A DNA stretch of 6,869 nt, taken from Pseudomonadales bacterium (GTDB taxonomy: Bacteria; Pseudomonadota; Gammaproteobacteria; Pseudomonadales; JAHEIH01). The notes beneath the pieces were generated by a model. That model saw only the letters and a program-made list of their open reading frames with translations, ran no database searches and was not told the origin of the DNA. Shown one piece after another: positions 1-6,869 of this stretch. The stretch covers positions 1-6,869 of the forward strand of contig JALRIU010000050.1 in assembly GCA_023255355.1 (NCBI GenBank). The letters run 5' to 3'. Made by a program: the position numbers and the translations under genes. Within the stretch, counting starts at the first letter, position 1, and every line of letters begins with the position of its first letter.

Positions 1-1188
1 GAACTTGAAGCTATTGACGTAGGTAAACCAGTCACTTTCGCACGTCATGTCGACCTACCAGCAACGATCAACATGCTTAGATACACTGCTGGATGGGCAA
101 CACGTCTAATTGGCGAACAAGTTGCACCAGCTGGCCTGCCAAATGGCGCATTCCACGCCTATACTCGTCGCGAACCCGTAGGTGTTGCAGCATTGATTAC
201 ACCATGGAACTATCCATTAATCATGATTGCTAACAAAGTTGCACCTGCACTGACTGCGGGCTGTACAGTCATCCTTAAACCGGCAGAGCAAACTTCACTC
301 ACAGCATTACGTTTTGCGGAACTATGCGTTGAGGCAGGCTTTCCTGCAGGCGTAGTTAACGTAGTCACGGGTAATGGGCACACCGCTGGCGATATGCTCG
401 TTAATCACCCTGATGTCGATAAAGTGGGTTTCACAGGTTCTACCGAGGTGGGCAAAATCATCCACCGCAACGTCACTGATTCCTTGAAACACGTCACGCT
501 TGAACTCGGTGGCAAATCACCTGCGATTGTATTCCCTGATGTTAACGTCGCAGAGGTCGCACCTGCTGCAGCTGGAGCGATCTTCTTTAACTCTGGACAA
601 ACTTGCGTCGCTGGCTCTCGTCTGTATGTACATTCATCAATTTTTGACCAAGTAATGGAAGGCCTGACGCAAACCGCAGATTTTTGGGCTCCTTGCGCCT
701 CACTACAACCAAGCGGCCACAATGGCGCCTTAGTATCGAAAGAGCAACACGATCGAGTTCTTGGCTATATCGAAGACGGCAAAAAACAAGGCGCCAGCGT
801 TTTGATGGGTGGCAACTGCCCCTCTGACAACGGTTATTTTGTTAGCCCAACCGTGCTAGTTGATGTCAATCACTCAATGCGCGTCATGCAAGAAGAAATT
901 TTTGGACCCGTCGTTGTTGCACATCGTTTTGATGACATGGACGAAGTCGTCAAGTACGCCAACGATTCAAGATTTGGCTTAGCTGCGAGCGTTTGGTCTA
1001 AAGACCTCAAAACCATGCACGAAATGTCAGCACGCTTAAAAGCTGGCACCATTTGGGGCAATTGCCACACTGTGATTGATCCAGCACTCCCATTTGGTGG
1101 CTATAAAGAATCAGGCATTGGTCGCGAACAAGGACGCTACGGTGTCGAGTCATTCACTGAACTGAAATCAGTTATTATTCAACTTTAA
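1..1188 (+). CDS. Aldehyde dehydrogenase, 5'-truncated by window edge (probable aromatic aldehyde/vanillin dehydrogenase)
   Basis: The frame is open from base 1 to the TAA at 1186-1188 (395 codons). The internal ATG at 73 is not the real start, because family-typical sequence (ELEAIDVGKP) precedes it. ALDH-superfamily enzymes are about 480-500 residues, so roughly 90-100 N-terminal residues lie outside. Visible motifs, in order: PWNYP with the oxyanion-hole Asn, the cofactor-binding Lys in ILKPAEQT, the Rossmann motif GFTGSTEVG, the general-base Glu in LELGGKSP (codon 502-504), the catalytic Cys in GQTCVAG (codon 604-606), EEIFGPVV, and the C-terminal PFGGYKESGIGRE. It should therefore be an active cytosolic NAD(P)+-dependent dehydrogenase. 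Family sequence alone does not fix the substrate. Its position 54 bp upstream of a vanillate-type demethylase makes vanillin or a related benzaldehyde the best guess, but it also resembles betaine-aldehyde and phenylacetaldehyde dehydrogenases. The family call is secure; the substrate is inferred. Confidence 0.93.
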   Translation, partial: ELEAIDVGKPVTFARHVDLPATINMLRYTAGWATRLIGEQVAPAGLPNGAFHAYTRREPVGVAALITPWNYPLIMIANKVAPALTAGCTVILKPAEQTSLTALRFAELCVEAGFPAGVVNVVTGNGHTAGDMLVNHPDVDKVGFTGSTEVGKIIHRNVTDSLKHVTLELGGKSPAIVFPDVNVAEVAPAAAGAIFFNSGQTCVAGSRLYVHSSIFDQVMEGLTQTADFWAPCASLQPSGHNGALVSKEQHDRVLGYIEDGKKQGASVLMGGNCPSDNGYFVSPTVLVDVNHSMRVMQEEIFGPVVVAHRFDDMDEVVKYANDSRFGLAASVWSKDLKTMHEMSARLKAGTIWGNCHTVIDPALPFGGYKESGIGREQGRYGVESFTELKSVIIQL

Positions 1189-1199
1189 GAGCAATACAA

Positions 1200-1218
1200 G
1201 GCAGTACATTGTGCTGCC
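1200..1218 (+). other. Intergenic hairpin between the aldehyde dehydrogenase gene and ligM
   Basis: An 8-bp inverted repeat (GGCAGTAC / GTGCTGCC, with one G-T wobble) is separated by the 3-base loop ATT. It lies 12-30 bases after the dehydrogenase stop and 14 bases before the ligM Shine-Dalgarno. No T-run follows, so it is not a standard intrinsic terminator. It could stabilise the upstream mRNA end or mark a processing site, or it could be chance. Function is unknown. Confidence 0.4.
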
Positions 1219-1242
1219 GCATTTACGAGATAAGGAAAGATT

Positions 1243-2643
1243 ATGTCATTCAAAAATCTAGAAGAAAAACTACAAGCGAGCGGCAACATTGTTGAAATGC
1301 TTCGCAATGCACAAGTAGGTCCAAACGTTTATCCAGGGGTACCACCTGAATTTACTAACTGGCGTGACGAGCAATACGGCTGGCAACACACCTGCGTATT
1401 ATTTGACCAGTCATACCATATGGCTGACCTCCTAGTTGAAGGCCCCGATGCATTCAAACTTTTAGAAAAATTGTCTATTAATAGTTTCAACAACTACAAG
1501 CCTGGCAAAGCTAAGCAAATGGTACCTTGCACCCCAGAAGGCTATGTTATTGGTGACGTTATTCTTTTCTACCTCGCAGAGAATACCTTCAATTTGGTAG
1601 GTCGCGCTCCTACGCTGAACTGGGTTATGTTTCACGCTGAAACAGGTGGCTACGATGTTAAAGTTACCCTAGATCAGCGTACAGCTGCTCGCCCGGACAA
1701 AGAAAACCGCAAGTCATATCGCTACCAGGTGCAAGGCCCTAACGCCATGAAGACGATGGAAAAAGTCCTAGGCCAAACACCTCCAGACTTGAAATTCTTC
1801 GATATGACAGAAATCACCATTGCTGGCAAAACTGTTGGCGCATTGCGTCATGGTATGGCTGGCCAACCTGGCTTTGAACTTTATGGCCCATGGGAAGACG
1901 GCGTTGCTGTTAAGAAAGCACTTGTTGAAGCAGGTGCTGAGTTTGGTATGCGCCAAGTAGGCGGCCGTACCTATGCATCAAATACCATTGAATCTGGTTG
2001 GATTCCATCACCACTGCCAGCGATTTACACTGGCGACAGCTTAAAAGCTTACCGCGAATGGCTGCCAGCTGATGGCTACGAAGGCTCTTGCTCGATCGGT
2101 GGTAGCTTCGTATCAGACAACATCGAAGACTACTACTTGACCCCATGGGATCTAGGCTATGGCTTCTTCGTGAAATTCGACCATGATTTCATTGGTCGTG
2201 AAGCTCTTGAAAAAATGGCTGCTGCGAAAAAACGTAAGAAAGTTACCTTGGCACTTTATGACGAAGACGTTGCCGATGTCATTATGTCGCAGTACGGTAA
2301 AGAGAACGAGCGTGGTAAGTTTATTGACTTCCCATCAGCGGTTTACTCTATGCACCCCTTCGACAAAGTCATGATAAATGGCGAAGTGATCGGTCTTTCA
2401 ACATGGGTTGCATACAGCTCAAACGAGCGCAAGATGCTTACTCTAGCAATGATCGATGAAGAACACGCAACACCAGGCACAGAAGTTGTGTTCGTATGGG
2501 GCGAAGAAAATGGCGGCACCTCTAAGCCAACCGTTGAACCTCATAAGCAGATGGAGATTCGCGCAACCGTGAGCCCTGTACCATACGTTGAAGTTGCTCG
2601 TACTCAATACTCTGGTGTTAAAGGCTGGCGCGAAAAAGCATAA
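1243..2643 (+). CDS. ligM: Tetrahydrofolate-dependent aromatic O-demethylase (vanillate / 3-O-methylgallate type, LigM family)
   Basis: This 466-residue protein has the GcvT/aminomethyltransferase fold and matches Sphingobium SYK-6 LigM (about 471 residues) along its length. Such enzymes move the methyl of an aryl methoxyl group to tetrahydrofolate, giving a phenol and 5-methyl-THF in the cytosol, with no oxygen or reductant needed. Family-specific stretches include VYPGVPPEF (30-38), VGRAP (119-123), LRHGMAGQPG (201-210), ESGWIPSPLPAIYTGD (250-265), GGSFVS (286-291), WGEENGGT (419-426) and VEPHKQM (431-437). Residues recalled as important in LigM align: Tyr30, His59, Arg121 (carboxylate contact) and Tyr244 (Tyr247 in LigM). 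The start is set by AAGGA at 1232-1236, six bases before the ATG. It lies between the aldehyde dehydrogenase and ligAB, and makes the protocatechuate used by LigAB if vanillate is the substrate. A syringate demethylase (DesA) is the main alternative; the ligAB context favours LigM. Confidence 0.93.
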   Translation: MSFKNLEEKLQASGNIVEMLRNAQVGPNVYPGVPPEFTNWRDEQYGWQHTCVLFDQSYHMADLLVEGPDAFKLLEKLSINSFNNYKPGKAKQMVPCTPEGYVIGDVILFYLAENTFNLVGRAPTLNWVMFHAETGGYDVKVTLDQRTAARPDKENRKSYRYQVQGPNAMKTMEKVLGQTPPDLKFFDMTEITIAGKTVGALRHGMAGQPGFELYGPWEDGVAVKKALVEAGAEFGMRQVGGRTYASNTIESGWIPSPLPAIYTGDSLKAYREWLPADGYEGSCSIGGSFVSDNIEDYYLTPWDLGYGFFVKFDHDFIGREALEKMAAAKKRKKVTLALYDEDVADVIMSQYGKENERGKFIDFPSAVYSMHPFDKVMINGEVIGLSTWVAYSSNERKMLTLAMIDEEHATPGTEVVFVWGEENGGTSKPTVEPHKQMEIRATVSPVPYVEVARTQYSGVKGWREKA

Positions 2644-2660
2644 CATACCATTGTTAAAAC

Positions 2661-2694
2661 GGCCCCGCCCTATCCCTAGGCTGGGGCCTTTTTT
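2661..2694 (+). terminator. Intrinsic terminator between ligM and ligA
   Basis: GGCCCC (2661-2666) pairs with GGGGCC (2683-2688). The stem extends by GCC/GGC with one bulged T at 2682, around the 9-base loop 2670-2678, and six Ts follow directly (2689-2694). The A-run upstream (2656-2659) facing the T-run could allow some activity on the opposite strand. It begins 17 bases after the ligM stop and ends only four bases before the ligA Shine-Dalgarno. Confidence 0.88.
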
Positions 2695-2698
2695 ATTT

Positions 2699-2703
2699 AA
2701 GGA
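2699..2703 (+). promoter_or_regulatory. Shine-Dalgarno of ligA, directly downstream of the terminator
   Basis: AAGGA lies six bases before the ligA ATG (2710) and four bases after the terminator T-run. There is no room for a promoter between the terminator and this site, so ligA mRNA must start within or upstream of ligM's 3' end and read through the hairpin. Confidence 0.75.
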
Positions 2704-2709
2704 TTTCAC

Positions 2710-3940
<1,231 letters not shown>

Positions 3941-3944
3941 GCCA

Positions 3945-4649
3945 ATGGCTGGTCAAAAAACCCATCTTGTCCTGCTCTGCGGCCTCCTCTGTGATCGCCG
4001 CATTTGGGACCCTGTTGCCAATCATTTAGACGATATAGCTGAGGCGTCTATATTTAGTTTTGCAGGGTTTGATGATTTGAGCGCGATGGCAGCACATGTG
4101 CTTGCTAATACCGAAGGTACATTTGCTCTAGCGGGCCACTCTATGGGAGGACGGGTCGCCATCGAAGTTATTAAACAAGCCCCCCATCGTGTCAGTAAAC
4201 TAGCACTGCTAAATACAGGCGTACACCCCAAACGAGACAGCGAAGTACCTGGCAGGCAAAAATTACTCGATATGTCTGTAACTGAAGGTATGCAGGCCGT
4301 ATGTGAATCGTGGCTACTGCCAATGGTGGGAACAAAAGGGAAGCAAAATGCAGCCTTGATGGCCGATCTGCGCGACATGGTGGTCAGCCACAGCGCCGAG
4401 CAATTTAAAGGTGAAATCCACGCCCTACTTAACCGTCCTGAAGCAGAATCCGTTTTACGCGATATCATAGTAGACACCCTCTTGCTTAGCTCAGATGAAG
4501 ACAGCTGGAGTCCCATTTCACAACATCGTGATATGCAGGCGCTTCTCAGAAATAGCAGTCTTGTTGGACTTGAAGGGGTGGGCCATATGTCAACCATTGA
4601 AGCACCACAAGCCGTCGCAAGCGCATTACGCGACTGGTTAATTCGATAA
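3945..4649 (+). CDS. Small alpha/beta-fold hydrolase (esterase or lactonase-like), substrate unknown
   Basis: It has 234 residues from the ATG at 3945, four bases after the ligB stop. A longer reading from 3843 would overlap ligB by about 100 bases and add residues that do not look like this family. A weak GGAAG at 3931-3935 precedes the chosen start. The oxyanion-hole region LVLLCGLLCDRRIWDPV (8-24), the nucleophile elbow GHSMGG with Ser66, a likely acid Asp186 in SSDEDSWSP, and His214 in VGHMSTIEAP form a complete catalytic triad. No signal peptide is seen, so it should be cytosolic. Its tight spacing behind ligB suggests it acts on an intermediate or substrate of the same pathway, for example an aromatic ester or a lactone such as 2-pyrone-4,6-dicarboxylate. 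That is inference: the known hydrolase for that lactone, LigI, belongs to the amidohydrolase superfamily instead. Confidence 0.88.
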   Translation: MAGQKTHLVLLCGLLCDRRIWDPVANHLDDIAEASIFSFAGFDDLSAMAAHVLANTEGTFALAGHSMGGRVAIEVIKQAPHRVSKLALLNTGVHPKRDSEVPGRQKLLDMSVTEGMQAVCESWLLPMVGTKGKQNAALMADLRDMVVSHSAEQFKGEIHALLNRPEAESVLRDIIVDTLLLSSDEDSWSPISQHRDMQALLRNSSLVGLEGVGHMSTIEAPQAVASALRDWLIR

Positions 4650-4650
4650 T

Positions 4651-4655
4651 AGGAG
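4651..4655 (+). promoter_or_regulatory. Shine-Dalgarno fixing a GTG start
   Basis: AGGAG lies seven bases before the GTG at 4663 and just after the hydrolase stop (4647-4649). It supports GTG 4663 as the true start of the NTF2-like gene over the internal ATG at 4693. Confidence 0.75.
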
Positions 4656-4662
4656 TTCCAAC

Positions 4663-5091
4663 GTGGACAGAACAACCCGTGCCATCATCCAAATGGAATG
4701 CCAACAGGTACTCAACAAAGTTACAAATCTGTTAGACCAGGCCCAATGGGAAGCGCTAGTGACACACTACACTGATGACGCCGTATTATTTAGACCAAGC
4801 GATCCAAATAATGGTGTTGTTGGTAAGCAGGCCATACTTGAGTCTTTTAAAGCTCGCCCACCTAAAACAACCGCTCACGCCTTAGTTAACACAGAATTCG
4901 ATATCAAAAACGAAACCTTGGTCGTTGCTTATTCTCGCGTGTGGTTATCCAGCGGACCTGCCGTTGAAAGTGGTGCAGCAAACAGTGAGGGTCCATTGAT
5001 GATTGGCAGTTTTATCGATACCCTCGAGTACCATCATGATCGCTGGTTGATTAAAGAGCGCAAAGGCGGCATTGAATTAAAGCATGCCTAA
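4663..5091 (+). CDS. NTF2/SnoaL-like domain protein of unknown role
   Basis: This 142-residue single-domain protein starts at GTG, with a strong Shine-Dalgarno. The pattern fits the NTF2-like/SnoaL cone fold. An N-terminal helix is followed by a second (LLDQAQWEALVTHYTDDAVLFRP, 23-45) in the usual 'helix, then YTDDAVLF' arrangement. VVGKQAILESF (52-62) follows, then beta strands ending in GSFIDTLEYHHDRWLIKERK (115-134). Family members include SnoaL-type cyclases, ketosteroid isomerases, small subunits of ring-hydroxylating oxygenases, and many uncharacterised stand-alone proteins. No oxygenase large subunit is in the window, so a stand-alone isomerase, hydratase or ligand-binding role is more likely than a dioxygenase beta subunit. 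It starts 13 bases after the hydrolase and ends three bases before the transporter, so co-transcription is expected. I cannot assign a reaction. Confidence 0.82.
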   Translation: MDRTTRAIIQMECQQVLNKVTNLLDQAQWEALVTHYTDDAVLFRPSDPNNGVVGKQAILESFKARPPKTTAHALVNTEFDIKNETLVVAYSRVWLSSGPAVESGAANSEGPLMIGSFIDTLEYHHDRWLIKERKGGIELKHA

Positions 5092-5094
5092 TTA

Positions 5095-6294
5095 ATGAAT
5101 CGCGCAGTCATTTTTCTATTTGCCACGGTGGTGCTTGACGCCATCGGGGTTGGCCTTATGGTGCCGGTTGTCCCAGAACTTATTCAACAACTTGGTGACC
5201 TCTCTATTTCAGAAGCTGCCGTATATGGTGGCACTATGACCGCGCTTTTTGCCGGCGTACAATTTTTTGCCTCACCCATTCTAGGAACCTTAGCTGACGC
5301 TCTTGGACGCCGCCCCGTGCTGATGCTCTCTTTGACTGCATTCGGGCTAAACTACCTACTCATGGGATTTGCACCTAACCTTACTTGGCTATTTATCGGT
5401 CAAGCACTCGCTGGTCTTTTTGGAGCAACCCCCACAACGGCCACAGCCTACATTGCAGATATAGTCGCACCAGAACAACGCGCCAAATATTTTGGCATGC
5501 TAGGCGGTGCGTTTAGCCTAGGTTTTATGTTTGGTCCCGTATTAAGTGGCATGCTATCTGTCTATGGCGTGCGCGTTCCTTTCTTTGTTGCCTCAGCACT
5601 GGTTTTAATTAACGTCGCCTACGGTTACTTTGTTTTACCCGAATCGCTAAGTAAGGAAAAACGCCGGCCATTTTCGATGCGCTCCGCCAACATTGTTGGC
5701 TCTATTCAACGCTTTAAACCGCACGGATTTGTCATCCCATTATTAGTTGCCGCACTGTTAATTCAATTTGCCCTGCAAACCATCATTGTCATCTGGCCCT
5801 ACTTCACCTCATACACTCTTGATTGGGGCGCTAAAGAGGTAGGTCTATCGCTCGGTTTTTATGGTGTTATGGGGATTATAAACCAAGGGGTCTTACTTGG
5901 CCGGGTGGTTCGCTGGCTGGGAGAGATCAAAACCATATTGCTAGCACTGGTAGTCTTAGTCATTGGGCTAACAGGTTATGCCCTAGCAAATCATTGGGTC
6001 TGGATTATTCTATTCAGTATCCCTGCCTCGATGGGTTTTCTATCGATCGGCGCTCTATCAGGTTATTTATCTAGACATTTAGCGGTGGATGAGCAAGGCG
6101 CCATACAAGGCCTCATCAACAGTGTTAACAGTTTTGCCGCCATCATTACGCCATTGACTATTCCATGGTTATTCAAAATCACCACTAACGGCACCAATAA
6201 CGATTTACCCGGTGCCGTCTTCTTTGTAGGAATTTTCTTTAGCTTCATTGCCTTTGTTGTGGTCAAGCGTTTCAATCGTAGACATAACCGCTAA
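5095..6294 (+). CDS. Major facilitator transporter of the TetA-like (TCR/Tet, DHA1) group
   Basis: This 399-residue, very hydrophobic inner-membrane protein should have 12 helices, the same length class as TetA. Motifs match the group: Asp15 in LDAIGVGL, loop 2-3 motif A GTLADALGRRP (64-74, Asp68 and Arg72), YIADIVAPEQRAKYFG with Arg129, and motif C-like GFMFGPVLSG (143-152). The ATG at 5095 starts three bases after the preceding stop. It has no good Shine-Dalgarno, so translational coupling to the NTF2-like gene is likely. The start is supported by alignment of MNRAVI...LDA with TetA N-termini. Several residues tied to tetracycline/proton exchange in TetA(B) are replaced (see findings). Given its place at the end of an aromatic-degradation cluster, uptake or export of an aromatic acid is a better guess than drug resistance, but sequence does not prove the substrate. 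Confidence 0.92.
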   Translation: MNRAVIFLFATVVLDAIGVGLMVPVVPELIQQLGDLSISEAAVYGGTMTALFAGVQFFASPILGTLADALGRRPVLMLSLTAFGLNYLLMGFAPNLTWLFIGQALAGLFGATPTTATAYIADIVAPEQRAKYFGMLGGAFSLGFMFGPVLSGMLSVYGVRVPFFVASALVLINVAYGYFVLPESLSKEKRRPFSMRSANIVGSIQRFKPHGFVIPLLVAALLIQFALQTIIVIWPYFTSYTLDWGAKEVGLSLGFYGVMGIINQGVLLGRVVRWLGEIKTILLALVVLVIGLTGYALANHWVWIILFSIPASMGFLSIGALSGYLSRHLAVDEQGAIQGLINSVNSFAAIITPLTIPWLFKITTNGTNNDLPGAVFFVGIFFSFIAFVVVKRFNRRHNR

Positions 6295-6326
6295 ATTCAA
6301 GCACCTTATAAATTTATTTAGATCGC

Positions 6327-6355
6327 TTTAGATTACACCTCCTCTTTGTAATAAT
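6327..6355 (+). promoter_or_regulatory. Weak candidate sigma-70 promoter
   Basis: TTTAGA (6327-6332, 4 of 6 to the -35 consensus), a 17-base spacer and AATAAT (6350-6355, 5 of 6 to the -10 consensus) lie about 30 bases upstream of the ATG at 6387. Such matches are common by chance in AT-rich DNA, so this is tentative. Confidence 0.2.
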
Positions 6356-6386
6356 ATCGATCAAAAATAAGGACTTAATAGAATAA

Positions 6387-6748
6387 ATGTCTAACAACGA
6401 AATAACTAAAAATATTAATCATCTTTGTAAAATAATTCTCAAAGGAAAAATAAAATAAATGATTCTGATTTGAGGTTATTTGGTGCTGAAAAAATTGATA
6501 ATTTAATTTATGAATATTTTCATAATGAAAGAATAATAAAATTTGGAAATTCATATATAAAAAGTTCATTAAAAAACGTATTTACTCTAGCTAATAAAAC
6601 TTCTTTTACTAAAAAAAAAAATTTGGGTTCAGGAGGTGGATGGCATAGAGACTCTATTAACCCATCTTTTAAATCAATGTTGTATCTTACTGATGTTAAC
6701 GCAGGTGATGGAAATTTGCAAATAGTAGATAAAACTAATACATTATGA
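6387..6748 (+). pseudogene. Frame-broken, truncated phytanoyl-CoA-dioxygenase (PhyH)-like remnant
   Basis: An ATG at 6387 (AAGGA at 6369-6373, 13 bases away, a long spacing) opens a 23-residue reading MSNNEITKNINHLCKIILKG... that stops at 6456-6458. A second frame, open from 6431, continues as NDSDLRLFGAEKIDNLIYEY and ends at 6748. One inserted base near 6450-6457 would join them into about 121 residues. The second part has the Fe(II)/2-oxoglutarate dioxygenase signature GSGGGWHRDS (His codon 6644-6646, Asp two residues on), then FKSMLYLTDVNAGDGNLQIV, as in PhyH-family proteins. These are usually over 200 residues. The distal iron His and the 2-oxoglutarate-binding Arg are absent because the frame ends soon after the HxD motif, so it cannot be a functional member. 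A sequencing indel, rather than decay, could explain the first break. Codon use is strongly AT-biased, unlike the catabolic genes. Confidence 0.6.
6611..6621 (+). repeat. 11-base poly-A tract inside the PhyH-like frame
   Basis: Eleven consecutive As encode the Lys run just before the GGGWHRD motif. Tracts this long are prone to polymerase or ribosome slippage, and also to sequencing error. The frame is intact across it as given. Confidence 0.9.
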
Positions 6749-6869
6749 GTGCAAAACCATTTACATCAAAAGTGAAACAAGTTAGAATCGTATTAACTCC
6801 AAGTACTGAAGAGTACAAGTCAATAAGATTCCAATATGAGCAATTAACAGGTACAACTAATACTTATGA
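6745..6869 (+). CDS. Unrecognised ORF, 3'-truncated by window edge; faint ribbon-helix-helix-like pattern
   Basis: An ATG at 6745 overlaps the stop of the PhyH-like frame (ATGA) and opens 41 codons that run off the window. The peptide begins MSAKPFTSKVKQVRIVLTPS and continues TEEYKSIRFQYEQLTGTTNTY. A short basic stretch, a strand-like VRIVLTP, then an amphipathic helix ending in TGTT recalls the N-terminal half of ribbon-helix-helix DNA-binding proteins. That is only a pattern impression, as the diagnostic second helix is outside the window. No clear Shine-Dalgarno precedes it, so expression would depend on coupling. It does not read as a continuation of the PhyH domain. No function is assigned. 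Confidence 0.4.
   Translation, partial: MSAKPFTSKVKQVRIVLTPSTEEYKSIRFQYEQLTGTTNTY

Larger units (their letters stand above)
6295..6869 (+). other. AT-rich segment with an abrupt drop in G+C
   Basis: Base composition falls sharply after the transporter gene. Hand counts give 110 G+C in 420 bases at 6421-6840 (about 26%), and about 19% at 6421-6600, against about 48% in a 240-base sample of ligB. The region holds a broken oxygenase-like gene and the start of another ORF, described separately. The first 92 bases (6295-6386) have no convincing terminator for the transporter transcript. No integrase, transposase, tRNA or clear flanking repeats are visible, so the cause of the change (transfer or assembly join) cannot be told from this window. 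Confidence 0.85.

Noticed and set aside
73..75. ATG as the start of the aldehyde dehydrogenase
   Set aside because: The frame stays open to base 1 with family-typical sequence, and the protein would lack the N-terminal part of the cofactor domain. The gene is cut by the window edge.
649..735. Possible compensating double frameshift in the aldehyde dehydrogenase, where local residues look unusual (FWAPCASLQ)
   Set aside because: The stretch aligns without gaps to the variable loop before the LVSKEQ motif in other family members, so ordinary divergence is enough.
4022..4675. Long 217-codon open frame on the minus strand opposite the hydrolase gene
   Set aside because: The + strand frame has a full catalytic triad and family motifs. 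The antisense translation is Ser/Leu-rich with no recognisable domain, and it is a codon-bias shadow.
5095..6294. Tetracycline resistance gene
   Set aside because: The fold matches the Tet group, but key charged residues for tetracycline exchange are replaced and no TetR-type regulator gene lies beside it.
6337..6343. Strong Shine-Dalgarno-like AGGAGGT on the minus strand
   Set aside because: No start codon with an open frame follows it on the minus strand, so it is probably chance.
6295..6386. Intrinsic terminator after the transporter gene
   Set aside because: Only a short AT palindrome (ATAAATTTAT, 6308-6317) is present, with no GC stem and no T-run.

Overview
The window reads as a compact chromosomal cluster for lignin-derived aromatic catabolism in a proteobacterium. 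All genes are on the + strand. The cluster runs to about 6294 and then changes abruptly into a very AT-rich, gene-poor, apparently decayed segment. G+C counted by hand is about 48% in a sample of ligB (3661-3900) and about 26% at 6421-6840. The closest relatives I recognise for ligM, ligA and ligB are the Sphingobium SYK-6 proteins. The moderate G+C is lower than in sphingomonads, so a gamma- or betaproteobacterium is plausible, but the genus cannot be fixed from this sequence.

Layout: (1) 1-1188, the 3' part of an NAD(P)-dependent aldehyde dehydrogenase, cut by the window edge. (2) 1243-2643, a tetrahydrofolate-dependent aromatic O-demethylase of the LigM (vanillate/3-O-methylgallate) family. 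(3) A clear intrinsic terminator at 2661-2694. (4) 2710-3105 and 3098-3940, the overlapping small and large subunits of protocatechuate 4,5-dioxygenase (LigA, LigB). (5) 3945-4649, a small alpha/beta hydrolase. (6) 4663-5091, an NTF2/SnoaL-like protein with a GTG start. (7) 5095-6294, a TetA-like major facilitator transporter. (8) 6295-6869, the AT-rich segment, with a frame-broken and truncated phytanoyl-CoA-dioxygenase-like remnant and the start of an unrecognised ORF that runs off the window.

How the genes fit together (inference from family functions): the aldehyde dehydrogenase would oxidise an aromatic aldehyde such as vanillin to the acid. LigM would move the methyl group of vanillate to tetrahydrofolate, giving protocatechuate. 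LigAB would open the ring at the 4,5 position to give 4-carboxy-2-hydroxymuconate semialdehyde. The later enzymes of that pathway (LigC, LigI, LigU, LigJ, LigK) are not in the window. The hydrolase, the NTF2-like protein and the transporter follow ligB closely enough to be co-transcribed, but their jobs are not established by sequence alone.

The points most worth following up are the terminator wedged directly before ligA, the Tet-family transporter that has lost the residues tied to tetracycline antiport, the unassigned hydrolase/NTF2 pair, and the composition cliff with a broken oxygenase gene at the right end. I found no CRISPR array, tRNA, rRNA, transposase or integrase.
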